The notes: a model not told the origin generated them from the letters alone. DNA of 64,000 nt from Gloeocapsopsis dulcis (GCF_032163395.1 NZ_CP119968.1:1659501-1723500), one strand, 5' to 3'; positions 9,191-18,158 are shown, counted from the first letter of the stretch. Numbers and translations are program-made.

Positions 9191-11927
9191 TCAAAGCTTT
9201 CCACACTCTTTCGGGCGTCATCGGAATCTGCGTTAGCCGCACACCTGTTGCGTGAGCTACAGCATTGGCGATCGCCGCTGCAGTACAATTAGTACCAATT
9301 TCTCCAATCCCCTTTGCACCAAAAGGACCATAAGGATCGGGTTGTTCAACTAGAATAATCTCCATTTGTGGTGTGTCCTTAGCAGTAGGCAAGCGATATG
9401 TCCGCAATGCTGGATTCATAATTTGTCCTGAATCATTAATGAGTAACTCCTCGGACAAAGCATAGCCCAAGCCCATGACAATTCCTCCTGTCGCTTGCCC
9501 GTGACAGATTCTGGGATTAATTGCTGTACCAACATCAATCGCTTGTACGCAACGCAGAACATTGATTCTACCTGTTTCCGTATCAACTTCGACTTCCGCA
9601 GCCTGTACCGCAAACGTTAAAGATGATTCATTCGCTGCGTGTTCGACTTCGACAACAAAGGGTTGCTGATTGTGAGAAACAAGTTCTTGTAGCGTAATTT
9701 CTTGTTGTGCGGCGATCGCTTTATCTGCTGTAAGCGTGATATTTTCTGGTCGAGTAGTGAGAACTTTAGCTGCGAATTCTAAAATTTGCGATCGCATTGC
9801 AATGGCGGCTTTATTAACAGCTTTACCCGATATATAAGTTGTCGCTGATGCATACGAACCTGCATCGAAAGGTGTATTGTGCGTATCACCTGCAATTAGT
9901 TCAATATCTGCAACTGTTACACCAAGCACGTGTGCGGCAATTTGTCGTAATGATGTATCAGCACCTGTACCAACGTCAATCGCCCCAGTTCTTAATTCAT
10001 ATTTCCCATCGCTTTTTAGTGATAACTTCACTCCCGCACTGTGAATTTTTGCCAAGCCACTTCCTTGCATTGACACCGCAAATCCGACACCACGCCGCAG
10101 ATGTCCATTAACACTAGGTTTCATTCTAGGAACATAATTTAATGCTTGCGTTACTTTGGCAAAGCATTCGGGTACGCCATAACTACCAATCAAGTGAAAA
10201 TGGTCATGCGCTTCTTCGCGTCCGAGGCGAATGATATCTTGAGGTTGAATAATATTGTTCTGACGCAGTTCCACCGGATCAATTTCCAGTTTCTCTGCAA
10301 TTTGATCCATTTGCGATTCAACTGCAAACGTTCCCTGCGTTGCACCATAGCCGCGAAATGCCCCAGCAGGCATTGTATTTGTGTAAACTGATAATCCAAG
10401 AAATCGCTGATGCGGACACCGATATAAACCTAGAGGATAGCAACCTGTAAGGAAAACAACCGTAGGTGCATGATTTCCATAAGCCCCTGTATTGGCGATC
10501 GCTTCCATCTCTTGCGCTAGTAGCGTACCATCGGCTTTGACTCCGGTTCTTACTCTAACCTGCATGGCATGGCGGCTATTAGTTGCTGTAAATTCCTCTT
10601 CACGCGTAAATTCCCATTGCACAGGCTTTCCAGTATGTAAGGTTGCCAAAACACATAAATCTTCGGTGAGAATTTCTTGTTTATTACCGAATCCTCCGCC
10701 AATTTGAGTTTTGAAAACGCGAACTTTGTCTTTTGGGAGATCAAATAGCTGTGCTAGCACTCTTTGCGTATGAAACGGGACTTGCGTACTCGAACGCACG
10801 ACTAATGTTCCGTCTTCTTCTAACCAACTTGTACTAATATGGGGTTCTAAATGAACGTGTTGTACGGCTGGTAAGTAGTAGGTATTTTCAACAATTAAAT
10901 CAGCTTCGGCAAAGCCTTTTTCAATATCATGGGTTCCCAGCGTGACTTTAGCTGCAATGTTGCGCTGAGTATCGTAAATTTGTGATGATTCGGGTTCATC
11001 ATGGATCACAATTCCACAGTCATTGATCGCTTTAACAGGATCGATAACATGGGGAAGAATTTCGTAATCGACTTCAATGAGTTGACACGCTTGAGTTGCG
11101 ATCGCCACTGATACTGCAACAACCGCCGCAACGCGATCGCCAACAAACCTTACTTTATTATCTAATAGATAATGATCGAGTGGATCGGGGACTGGATCTG
11201 CGTGTCCTGCCGTTGTATAAGGTTTACGAGGAACGTCTTCATAGGTAAAAACTGCATGAACGCCAGGAAGGGCTGTTGCTTTTTCCGTGTCAATCTTACG
11301 AATACGGGCGTGGGGATGAGGCGATCGCACTGCTTTAATATGTAACAACCCAGGTGGCGACCAATCTGCAGTATAATCTGCTTTACCTGTAACAATTGCT
11401 GGTCCATCTTGTTTAGGAACACTTTGTCCTACTTGAGGGGTGAGGAGTAAGGGGTGAGGGGTGAGGGGTAGATTTGTTCCTTTTGACTTCTCCTTATTTG
11501 CGAGAATACTTTCCAGAATTGCCTCGTAGCCTGTACAGCGACACAAATTACCGTCTAAAGCTTTGCGTAGTTCAGCTAGTGAATTAAATTGCAACTTCGC
11601 TGCACTCATAATCATTCCTGGAGTGCAGAATCCACATTGAAAACCTTGTTTTTCAAGAAAAGCTTGCTGAATTGGTGCTAATTCATCTATTGCTAGTCCT
11701 TCAATAGTTGTGACGTCGCGTCCCTCTAGCTTCATCACTGGATAGATACAGCTATGAACTGGTTTGTCATCAACCCATACTGTACAACTTCCACAATCAC
11801 CCGATTCACAAACGCGGTGTACGCCTACCCAACCAAGATCGCGTAATAAAGTTAATAAGCTTGTCCCTGGAGAACAACTTGTGGTGTAGGTTTTGCCATT
11901 AACTTGAAAAGTTAGTGGTTCTTGCAT
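9183..11927 (-). CDS. Xanthine dehydrogenase-like subunit: fused [2Fe-2S] and molybdopterin domains
   Basis: A 914-residue molybdenum hydroxylase in which the small iron-sulfur subunit is fused to the catalytic subunit. Residues 1-145 hold a plant-type [2Fe-2S] centre (C40, C45, C48, C60) and a second one (C98, C101, C129, C131). The Mo-binding part begins around 165 with VPKQDGPAIVTGKADY and includes GGGFGNK, GAFRGYGATQG and, near the C-terminus, GAKGIGEIG, whose Glu876 matches the catalytic base of the family. With the FAD subunit upstream and uraD first in the operon, oxidation of hypoxanthine/xanthine to urate is the likely reaction, although the substrate pocket cannot be read. The inter-domain linker (about 153-165, LPLTPHPLLLTPQ) is encoded by a short tandem repeat. 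Confidence 0.85.
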   Translation of the reverse strand: MQEPLTFQVNGKTYTTSCSPGTSLLTLLRDLGWVGVHRVCESGDCGSCTVWVDDKPVHSCIYPVMKLEGRDVTTIEGLAIDELAPIQQAFLEKQGFQCGFCTPGMIMSAAKLQFNSLAELRKALDGNLCRCTGYEAILESILANKEKSKGTNLPLTPHPLLLTPQVGQSVPKQDGPAIVTGKADYTADWSPPGLLHIKAVRSPHPHARIRKIDTEKATALPGVHAVFTYEDVPRKPYTTAGHADPVPDPLDHYLLDNKVRFVGDRVAAVVAVSVAIATQACQLIEVDYEILPHVIDPVKAINDCGIVIHDEPESSQIYDTQRNIAAKVTLGTHDIEKGFAEADLIVENTYYLPAVQHVHLEPHISTSWLEEDGTLVVRSSTQVPFHTQRVLAQLFDLPKDKVRVFKTQIGGGFGNKQEILTEDLCVLATLHTGKPVQWEFTREEEFTATNSRHAMQVRVRTGVKADGTLLAQEMEAIANTGAYGNHAPTVVFLTGCYPLGLYRCPHQRFLGLSVYTNTMPAGAFRGYGATQGTFAVESQMDQIAEKLEIDPVELRQNNIIQPQDIIRLGREEAHDHFHLIGSYGVPECFAKVTQALNYVPRMKPSVNGHLRRGVGFAVSMQGSGLAKIHSAGVKLSLKSDGKYELRTGAIDVGTGADTSLRQIAAHVLGVTVADIELIAGDTHNTPFDAGSYASATTYISGKAVNKAAIAMRSQILEFAAKVLTTRPENITLTADKAIAAQQEITLQELVSHNQQPFVVEVEHAANESSLTFAVQAAEVEVDTETGRINVLRCVQAIDVGTAINPRICHGQATGGIVMGLGYALSEELLINDSGQIMNPALRTYRLPTAKDTPQMEIILVEQPDPYGPFGAKGIGEIGTNCTAAAIANAVAHATGVRLTQIPMTPERVWKALNA
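11435..11469. repeat. In-frame GGGGTGAGG short tandem repeat inside the dehydrogenase gene
   Basis: Several degenerate copies of a 7-8 base unit (GAGGGGT / GAGGAGT / AAGGGGT) lie in tandem. Such units are common in cyanobacterial spacers. Here they fall inside a coding region, exactly in the linker between the iron-sulfur and molybdopterin domains, and add a Leu-Thr-Pro-rich peptide without breaking the frame. Confidence 0.75.
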
Positions 11928-11931
11928 AAAT

Positions 11932-12741
11932 CTAAAATTCCAAAAGCGATCGCTGCATTAAAACTTTAGTAATGTGTTGCCGATAAGCAGCACTTGCGGC
12001 ATAGTCTTCGATAAAACAATCCAGCGGTAATTGTGTGTCAAGGATTTCCCCAATTTCATCTGCTGTAGGAATATGAGAAAATTCGACAACGCGTGGTGTC
12101 GGTACGCAAGCACCTAAACCAAATCTTACTTGTGATGTTTGGGGATTATAAGCTGCAACGACAAGCGATATTGCAATTCCTGCAGTCGCGACACAAACTC
12201 GTTGATAACTAATATGCCATGCTAAACTCGCTTGAGGAATCCAAATTTTGCGTAAAACTTCGCTTGGTTGCAAGACAGTTTGCTGTACCCCAGTTTGAAA
12301 ATCTCTCGCAGGAACAAAACGCGGAGACGCTTGAGGATGCCAAATTTCATAGCTTGCGTCTAGTGCTACCATTACCGGAGCAAACGTACTTGCTGGTATC
12401 GCTAAACAAATGTTTCCGCCTACTGTTGCCATGTTTGTAACTTTAAAAGAAGCAAGTTCGTCAACAGCGCAAAACAAAGCTTTAACACCCGTCCAGTTTT
12501 CTGGAAAGTTCCACTGACGCAACTTTGCCATTTTACACGTTGCACCAATATTCAATCCCTCTGGAGTTACTTCAATTTCTGACCAATCTAATTTTTCTAA
12601 ATCTACTAATACTTTTAAATCAGGCTGTTTTTGAGTAAAAATCCACGTTCCTCCAGCTAGCCAAGTCCATCCTTGCGACCAATTTTCAACTGTATCTAAA
12701 CTTTGAGGGCGTAAGTAAGTTTGAATATTATGTAAATCCAT
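11932..12741 (-). CDS. FAD-binding subunit of xanthine dehydrogenase-like enzyme
   Basis: A 269-residue FAD-binding PCMH-type subunit of a molybdenum hydroxylase. It takes electrons from the iron-sulfur centres of the neighbouring subunit and passes them to NAD or another acceptor. Visible motifs are LAGGTWIF near residue 29 for the pyrophosphate of FAD and NMATVGGNICLAIPAS near 103-118 for the isoalloxazine side, followed by the smaller C-terminal CO dehydrogenase flavoprotein domain. It starts 14 bases after uraD and ends four bases before the next subunit, a tight operon. The enzyme is therefore split as FAD subunit plus FeS-Mo fusion. Confidence 0.85.
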   Translation of the reverse strand: MDLHNIQTYLRPQSLDTVENWSQGWTWLAGGTWIFTQKQPDLKVLVDLEKLDWSEIEVTPEGLNIGATCKMAKLRQWNFPENWTGVKALFCAVDELASFKVTNMATVGGNICLAIPASTFAPVMVALDASYEIWHPQASPRFVPARDFQTGVQQTVLQPSEVLRKIWIPQASLAWHISYQRVCVATAGIAISLVVAAYNPQTSQVRFGLGACVPTPRVVEFSHIPTADEIGEILDTQLPLDCFIEDYAASAAYRQHITKVLMQRSLLEF

Positions 12742-12755
12742 TTAATTACTACACA

Positions 12756-13259
12756 TTACTGATCGTCAATAACTTGCTGTAGACGGAATAACGCTATTTT
12801 TTCTATTTCTGATAAAACTGTTTGTAATTCTGTTTCTTTTGAATTTTCTAATCTTTGAGAAAAATTTACTAAAATGCTTTCTTTAGTGTGATTTCTGACA
12901 GCAACAATAAAAGGAAAGTTAAATTTTTCTTTATATGCTTGGTTGAGGTAGTGAAATTTATTGTACTCTTCTGGAGACAATCGATCTAAACCAACTCCAG
13001 CTTGCTCTTTAACTGATGCTTCAGCCATTTTAGCTTTAGCGCCTAAGTCAGGGTGGGCACAAACGAGTGCCAGTTTTTCTGCATCACTCGCCTCGCGAAT
13101 AACATCTACCATACTTTGATGTAGGGATGATACATCTGTAAATGGTTTATTAGCCCAAGCTTTCGCTGCAACCCAAGGAGAACCCTCAAATACCCATCCC
13201 AACGCTGCTACAAAGTCATTCTGATTCATCTGATTCAACTCAGGCAACGAATGATTCAT
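12756..13259 (-). CDS. uraD: 2-oxo-4-hydroxy-4-carboxy-5-ureidoimidazoline (OHCU) decarboxylase
   Basis: OHCU decarboxylase acts in urate breakdown after uricase and HIU hydrolase, giving (S)-allantoin. The 167-residue length is typical. Family motifs are the N-terminal LNQMNQNDFVAALGWVFEGS, the catalytic histidine in CAHPDLG, the EEYNKFHYLNQAYKEKF segment and FPFIVAVRNHTKESIL. It is the first gene of the minus-strand operon and tells what the following dehydrogenase does: the set points to purine to urate to allantoin degradation for nitrogen. Uricase, HIU hydrolase and allantoinase are not in the window. Confidence 0.9.
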   Translation of the reverse strand: MNHSLPELNQMNQNDFVAALGWVFEGSPWVAAKAWANKPFTDVSSLHQSMVDVIREASDAEKLALVCAHPDLGAKAKMAEASVKEQAGVGLDRLSPEEYNKFHYLNQAYKEKFNFPFIVAVRNHTKESILVNFSQRLENSKETELQTVLSEIEKIALFRLQQVIDDQ

Positions 13260-13714
13260 TCACACTAACTCCGATTTGTACCAGTCATCACTTGACACCC
13301 AAAACTTGACTCTACAGCAAAGAATTCGTTTTGTTTGGATAATTTTATACAGTTTACCAACTTGGATTTATATCTTCCTGCTCACAGAGACAGGTGTTTG
13401 GTATGTGTAGCAATTCTAATTTTTTTATGAAAATTTCTCTTTAATTCTTTCCTCTATTCCCTCTGTGTCTGGAGTGTTTCGTTAAAAAATAAGCTTCAAA
13501 AATTAAAACAATTGTATTTAATACAAATTAACAAAAAGCTATTTTTTAAGCATGACCGTCGATGGCGATCGCTGGTTAGGTAATCAAGGAAAAGAGTAAT
13601 TTCAAAAGCATTCAGCTTCAGGTAGATTATAAATTAACTAAGTAAGTTGAAGCATAAATTAAAGATGGGTAATTCATTAATAGTAATTAGTTAAGTCATT
13701 TTGAAGCAAAGATG
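13260..13714. other. AT-rich upstream region of the purine operon
   Basis: About 450 bases without a gene, holding the presumed promoter of the uraD operon. A small inverted repeat, TTGTATT then AATACAA separated by one base, lies at 13512-13526. A HIP1 site occurs at about 13566. I see no RNA gene. Confidence 0.4.
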
Positions 13715-13792
13715 TCAACTGAGTAATTCATCAGGGTTAATACCTTGAGAACGCAATATTTCTGCTAGACGTTCAGCACGTTGGCGTTCAGT
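13715..13792 (-). pseudogene. C-terminal remnant of a Uma2-family gene cut by the IS element
   Basis: The minus strand encodes TERQRAERLAEILRSQGIN followed by PDELLS and a stop. This is the coiled-coil tail and standard ending of Uma2 (DUF820) proteins, closely like the tails of the two complete Uma2 genes in this window. The frame runs directly into the left end of the insertion sequence at 13794. The rest of the gene is not on the other side of the element, so it has been lost or moved elsewhere. Confidence 0.8.
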
Positions 13793-13793
13793 T

Positions 13794-14623
13794 GGTTGTG
13801 TTGCAAAAACTTGTTAAGGATAGAAAACTCCTTGAAAAAGGAAGTAAGCTATGCAGCCACTCCAAAGATTTCAGCTATGAATTTAAGGTCAATAACCGCG
13901 CCTTTAGCAACTGCTTGAATTTGCCCTTTTGTGATCATGTTCATAATTTCGTATCCTTTTATTGTTCGTCGTGCCGTGTTGAATGAACCGAATCCCATTC
14001 CAGGTTTGACTAATCGTTTGATGCCTCGATGGTCTTGCTCAACTATATTGTTTAGATACTTTTTCTGTCGTAATTCCACTATCTGTGGCAACTCTTTCTT
14101 GATTTTAAGTTCATCTATAGCTTTCGGATAAGCGGCATTTTTATCCACAGTGACGACGCGCGGTTCCTGGTTGTGGGACGCTTTGAGCGCTTTACGAAAA
14201 AATCGCTTGGCGGCTTGGGCATCCCGCTTGGCTGTTAGGAGGAAGTCCAGCGTGTTCCTAGCTGAGTCCACTGCCCGATAAAGATATTTCCATTTCCCTT
14301 TGACTTTTACATAGGTTTCGTCCACGCGCCATAAATCATTTGTGATCTGCAAGTGGGGTCGGCAGCGCTTGTCCAGTTCTGGTCCATACTGCTGTACCCA
14401 CCGGAAAATTGTCGTGTGGCTGACTTCCATTCCTCTCTCATTTACCATCTCTGCTACCTGGCGGTAGGAGAGCGGATAGGTCAAGTACCAGCGCACGCAG
14501 AGTAGGATGATATTGGCTTCATAATGTCGCCACTTGAAGAGGTTGGACTTGGACATGGAGAGGGGTGAGACCACAACACAAGCCTCTCAGCTTATCACCT
14601 CCCTCAGTTTTTGCAACAGAACC
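13794..14623. mobile_element. IS6-family insertion sequence, 830 bp
   Basis: The ends are inverted repeats: the left end begins GGTTGTGTTGCAAAAACT and the right end, read inward, begins GGTTCTGTTGCAAAAACT, one mismatch. The G-G-x-x-x-TGTTGCAAA end is typical of the IS6/IS26/IS240 family, as is the length. It holds one transposase. The eight bases to the left (GTTCAGTT) and to the right (ACATCTGC) differ, so the 8-bp target duplication expected of simple insertion is missing. The two flanks are halves of unrelated broken genes, which indicates rearrangement through the element. Confidence 0.9.
13849..14556 (-). CDS. IS6-family DDE transposase
   Basis: A complete transposase of about 235 residues. 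The catalytic triad of the family is visible: [13 protein letters not shown] (first Asp), [10 protein letters not shown] (second Asp) and [11 protein letters not shown] (Glu), and the C-terminus has the usual [12 protein letters not shown]. The N-terminus [19 protein letters not shown]-type segment and the following [11 protein letters not shown] helix-turn-helix bind the ends. IS6 elements move by replication and cause adjacent deletions and inversions. I prefer the ATG at 14556; a GTG at 14574 would add six residues. Confidence 0.9.
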   Translation of the reverse strand: MSKSNLFKWRHYEANIILLCVRWYLTYPLSYRQVAEMVNERGMEVSHTTIFRWVQQYGPELDKRCRPHLQITNDLWRVDETYVKVKGKWKYLYRAVDSARNTLDFLLTAKRDAQAAKRFFRKALKASHNQEPRVVTVDKNAAYPKAIDELKIKKELPQIVELRQKKYLNNIVEQDHRGIKRLVKPGMGFGSFNTARRTIKGYEIMNMITKGQIQAVAKGAVIDLKFIAEIFGVAA

Positions 14624-15538
14624 ACATCTGCTGGGGCAGGATTAATTGCTCAAAATCTACAGTTAACTCAGAAAGGCAATGATCTAGTCGTTACATTTGA
14701 CACTGTTTTAGATCTTGAAATTCGTCTACGCAACTTCAATCTAGAAGATATAGATAACTTGCGTCGAGAAACAGGTGCTTCAATTAATATTGGCAATATT
14801 CTTTTTGACGGGCAAAGTGCAATTCAAGATAGCTTTGATGTTTTTGACGCTAATCAGCAACGAGCACAGGTTTTCAATCGTAATACTGTCACCTTCCTCA
14901 ACGACTTAGATAATGTTATACGAGGCTTTAATAATTCCAATGACGTCATCAATGGTCAAGGTGGTGATGACTTAATCAGGGGATTAAGTGGCAACGATCT
15001 CCTACGTGGTGGCACAGGAAACGACTCATTAGAAGGTAATGAGGGCAATGATACCCTTGAAGGCAATGATGGCGATGATCTACTAATTGGTGGAATTGGT
15101 AGCGACATCTTGATAGGTGGTGATGGCAACGATACATTGATTGGTGTAAACCCCTTCGACCTGGGGTCAGAAATTGGTAATGATGAGATTGATGAATTAA
15201 CGGGTGGTTCTGGTAGTGACACTTTTGTGTTAGGACAGCAACAGCTAGATGGTAGTAAAGTTGTTTTCTACCTCAGTGATGAGCGGGGGGGTTCATTTGA
15301 TTACGCTTTAATTAGAGACTTTGAGTTTAATGGTGTTGATAAAATTCAATTAGTAGGTTCACCTAGCGATTATTTCTTATCTGGTAGTCCTGGCACTAGG
15401 TTTGCCACAGATATCTTTTTTAGGCAAGAAACTCCTCCTGGCTTCGATCCTCCCTATGGCGTCCTCATTGGCGTAGTTGTAAATTTTTCAGGTGGAAGTC
15501 TGAATTTATCCGATTCGAGTCAATTTACCTACGTTTAA
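14624..15538 (+). pseudogene. 5'-truncated RTX-repeat calcium-binding protein
   Basis: From the right end of the IS, an open frame runs 304 residues and carries RTX nonapeptide repeats of the GGxGxDxLx kind (about 110-175: [30 protein letters not shown] and others), which bind calcium in a beta-roll. The C-terminal part ([29 protein letters not shown]) is the usual ending of such secreted cyanobacterial proteins. No start codon of its own is left. The frame continues backwards into the IS to an ATG at 14534, giving a chance 30-residue IS-derived leader, so a hybrid 334-residue product is formally possible. Its original N-terminus and promoter are missing. Confidence 0.75.
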
Positions 15539-16385
15539 AGTAAGGGCAAGACCTCTGCAAACTAAACTCTAAGTGGGAGGCAATATTGTTAAAAATTGCC
15601 CTAAAGCGCCAACCAACAGCGATCTTTTTAATCCAATCAGCACGTTCCACCCCTCATAGGGCATGAAAATCATCTGAGTAGTCAGTAATAGCTACCCAGA
15701 TGAGCTTAAGCAAGTAGATTTGTAGAACTACGGTAAATCGGTAGGAATACCGTAGTTAACTACAAGAATTAAATGTCGCATATGTAGCTTGAAAAAGCAA
15801 GTACATATTTAACAATTGCAAAATTTAAAAATAGACCTGATTTGCTCTAGTACGACAAAATACAGTGATCGCTGTCACACATCATGCTGATTATACCGAC
15901 AATCAATTTAATTTTTAAGCTGTATACATTATTAATATTGACTTTTAAGTAGATATATGTAAGATATGAACAAATCTAGTATGATTCGACCTGTACTTTT
16001 AATTTTAATCAGTTCTATTACTGCTTACTTAGTTGAAGAGAAAGTAGCTGAGTTGCAATAACTTAATCGCAAATCGATTGTGTAAGCTTCAGTTTAGTTA
16101 CTGATAAGAGCTAACTTGTTGATAAGACAGTTCCGAGCAAAAGTTTTGAGGCTTAACAGCTTTTCTAACTTTAGAGAGAGTACGTAATGAAGATCGTGAT
16201 GTCATAACTATATCGATAAAAATATGTTCATAGCCTCAAGGATCTTAAATAACGAACGTTGGTGAATTTCAAGTTAAAGACCATGATGATTGAGTAGTTC
16301 ATACAGAATAAGGTGACTCGGCAGACGATCTTGAATTTGTTTCTAATCTTCTCAATATGCTGAAAATTAAATCAGAAGATCACTA
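15539..16385. other. 850-base intergenic region with an orphan operator-like palindrome
   Basis: No convincing gene. It holds an AGGGCAA ... TTGCCCT inverted repeat (15543-15602) just after the RTX stop, the sulfur-box-like palindrome at 15726-15757, and a possible 31-codon frame at 15966-16061 encoding a mostly hydrophobic peptide, for which I see no good ribosome site. The rest is AT-rich. The region sits next to the IS6 scar, and its original gene may have been lost. Confidence 0.45.
15726..15757. promoter_or_regulatory. Palindromic operator-like motif (orphan copy of the sulfur-box candidate)
   Basis: A perfect 10-base inverted repeat, AACTACGGTA and TACCGTAGTT, separated by 12 bases that contain GGTAGGAA. 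The same arrangement recurs upstream of cysH (46155) and of the arylsulfatase (52370). Here no sulfur gene is adjacent on either side. Confidence 0.6.
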
Positions 16386-17765
16386 ATGAACATATCTGTA
16401 GAAAGAGCACTAGAAATCGTTGAACAGCAATTTAAGCTGGATTTAACCGAAGTCCAAGAGATGGTGTTTAGACAAACTTGGGAAGGACGTTCTTACCAGG
16501 AAATTGCAAAAAACTCTGGTTATCAATTTTCTTATATTAGAGATATTGGTTATCGGTTATGGCAGTTACTATCAACAGCGTTTGAGCAAAAGGTTACTAA
16601 AAACAATATTCAACGGATCTTAAAGCACTACATTTTAAGTACCGAAGCAGCTCAAATTAATGGCAGTAAGTCAGTGTATTTGCCAGAAAAAATACAAGAC
16701 AATATGCCTTCTAGTTATCAAACAAAAATTACGTTACAAAGCAAAGACAGAAAAGAAGCACTTGATATTTCCGCCTTCTTTGATCGTGAAACTGAAGTTG
16801 CAACCTTAAAACAGTGGATATCAGAACGCTGTCGTTTAATTACAATACTAGGTTTACAAGGAGTCGGCAAAACGACTTTAGCTGCTATCGTTACAGAACA
16901 AGTCCAGCAGGAGTTTCAATATTTAATTTGGCGATCGCTACCCAATGCGCTATCGGTTAACGATTTGCTGACCGAAATCATGCTATCTCTCTGTCAGGAT
17001 CAAGAGGTTAATTTACCAAAGTCTTTGGACGGTCTGATATCGTGTTTAATGCAATATCTACACAAGTACCGCTGCTTACTAGTTCTAGATAGTTATGAGT
17101 CAGTACTACAAAAGAAAGGAAGAGCAGGGCATTATTCTTATGATTATGAAGGCTATGGTCAATTCCTCCAAAGAGTAGCCGTTGAACGTCATCAAAGCTG
17201 TGTCATCATCGTTACTCAGGAAAAGCCAATTGGGATCGCAGCGATCGAAAGTGACTATTTACCTGTGCGATCGCTACACCTGAAAGGCTTGTCACAAGAA
17301 GCAGCTAAGCAAATTCTGAAAGCTAAAAATTTAATCTTTACTGAAGCAGAAGGTAGCGAACTGGTAAATTCCTATAGTGGAAATCCATTACTTTTAAGCT
17401 TTGCAGCAGTATCGATTCAATCTTTATTTGGGGGAGATGTATCTAGATTCTTATTACAAAAGACCTTTGTGTTCGGAGGTATTTGGGATGTAATAGAGCA
17501 GCAGTTCAATTGTTTGTCAGTTGTAGAGAAGCTTCTGATGTATTGGCTTTCTACTAATGACGACTGGACACTTTTATGGACATGTCAAGATTCGCTACAG
17601 TTTTCCCCCAGAGAACTTCTAGAAGCTTTGCAATCTTTACAGCAGCGAGCTTTAATTGACATTGACTCGTTTTGTTTTACACAACCAGTGGTTACTAAAG
17701 AGTACATGGCTGAGTCTATCAAACATCGCAAACGTGAGACGATCGCGTTAGTTAAAGCATCTTAA
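16386..17765 (+). CDS. vMAP N-terminal helix-turn-helix plus NB-ARC ATPase (STAND-type regulator)
   Basis: A 459-residue STAND-like protein. Residues 1-85 match the vMAP (vWA-MoxR-associated protein) N-terminal helix-turn-helix domain (YQEIAKNSGYQFSYIRDIGYRLWQLLS). An NB-ARC NTPase follows: DRETEVATLKQWI, Walker A GLQGVGKTTL near 156, Walker B RCLLVLDSYES near 235, and GNPLLLSFAA (GxP motif) near 335. A winged-helix region ends the protein. Many cyanobacterial relatives continue into WD40 repeats, which are absent here. Such proteins act as signal switches, sometimes in conflict systems. Its position before the exopolysaccharide cluster suggests a regulatory link, but that is only positional. 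Confidence 0.75.
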   Translation: MNISVERALEIVEQQFKLDLTEVQEMVFRQTWEGRSYQEIAKNSGYQFSYIRDIGYRLWQLLSTAFEQKVTKNNIQRILKHYILSTEAAQINGSKSVYLPEKIQDNMPSSYQTKITLQSKDRKEALDISAFFDRETEVATLKQWISERCRLITILGLQGVGKTTLAAIVTEQVQQEFQYLIWRSLPNALSVNDLLTEIMLSLCQDQEVNLPKSLDGLISCLMQYLHKYRCLLVLDSYESVLQKKGRAGHYSYDYEGYGQFLQRVAVERHQSCVIIVTQEKPIGIAAIESDYLPVRSLHLKGLSQEAAKQILKAKNLIFTEAEGSELVNSYSGNPLLLSFAAVSIQSLFGGDVSRFLLQKTFVFGGIWDVIEQQFNCLSVVEKLLMYWLSTNDDWTLLWTCQDSLQFSPRELLEALQSLQQRALIDIDSFCFTQPVVTKEYMAESIKHRKRETIALVKAS

Positions 17766-18158
17766 GTGTTTACGATCGAAGCAATAACATCTTCTCATTG
17801 TAGTTTGTCTCAAAGCTACTACGTGTAGGCAAAGAGACAGCAGGACAAAGGTGAAATAATTCCGAACAGTTGCAATTCTCGTTGTGTATTTGAAAACATC
17901 TCAAATACAGGTACGACTCATCTATTTTTTAGATATAGCACATTTACGATAGTTTTACGATAATTTTTACGATAATCTTACGATGTTTTAAATTGTAAAA
18001 AAAATTGAAGGGGTGTAGACTGGCTGCAAAGCAGAACAAAGCAGAACAAATCCCTATATTCCTAGTTAGTGATTGACTTTTGCCTTAAGTATTTGGGTCA
18101 GTTGGCGTACAAAGGGCATTTCACTTTTCTATCCAGTAAGAAAGTAAGTGTATAAATT
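17766..18158. other. Upstream region of the exopolysaccharide cluster
   Basis: About 390 bases holding the probable promoter of the large plus-strand cluster. It contains the phased repeats described separately and a tandem 10-base duplication AAAGCAGAAC around 18028-18047. No RNA gene is seen. Confidence 0.5.
17943..17985 (+). promoter_or_regulatory. Four phased TTTACGAT repeats upstream of the polysaccharide operon
   Basis: TACGAT occurs four times at 17945, 17956, 17968 and 17979, at spacings of 11, 12 and 11 bases, each preceded by a T-rich run. Direct repeats at one helical turn are the usual binding layout of OmpR/PhoB-type response regulators; cyanobacterial RpaB sites (HLR1, TTACA-type octamers) have a related look. 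The block lies about 175-215 bases before the first glycosyltransferase start. Confidence 0.5.

Noticed and set aside
9839-11422. Several open frames on both strands inside the dehydrogenase gene
   Set aside because: They are shadows of the long, well-supported molybdopterin subunit.
15966-16061. 31-codon frame with a hydrophobic stretch
   Set aside because: No clear ribosome site and nothing to compare with; kept only as a note in the intergenic entry.
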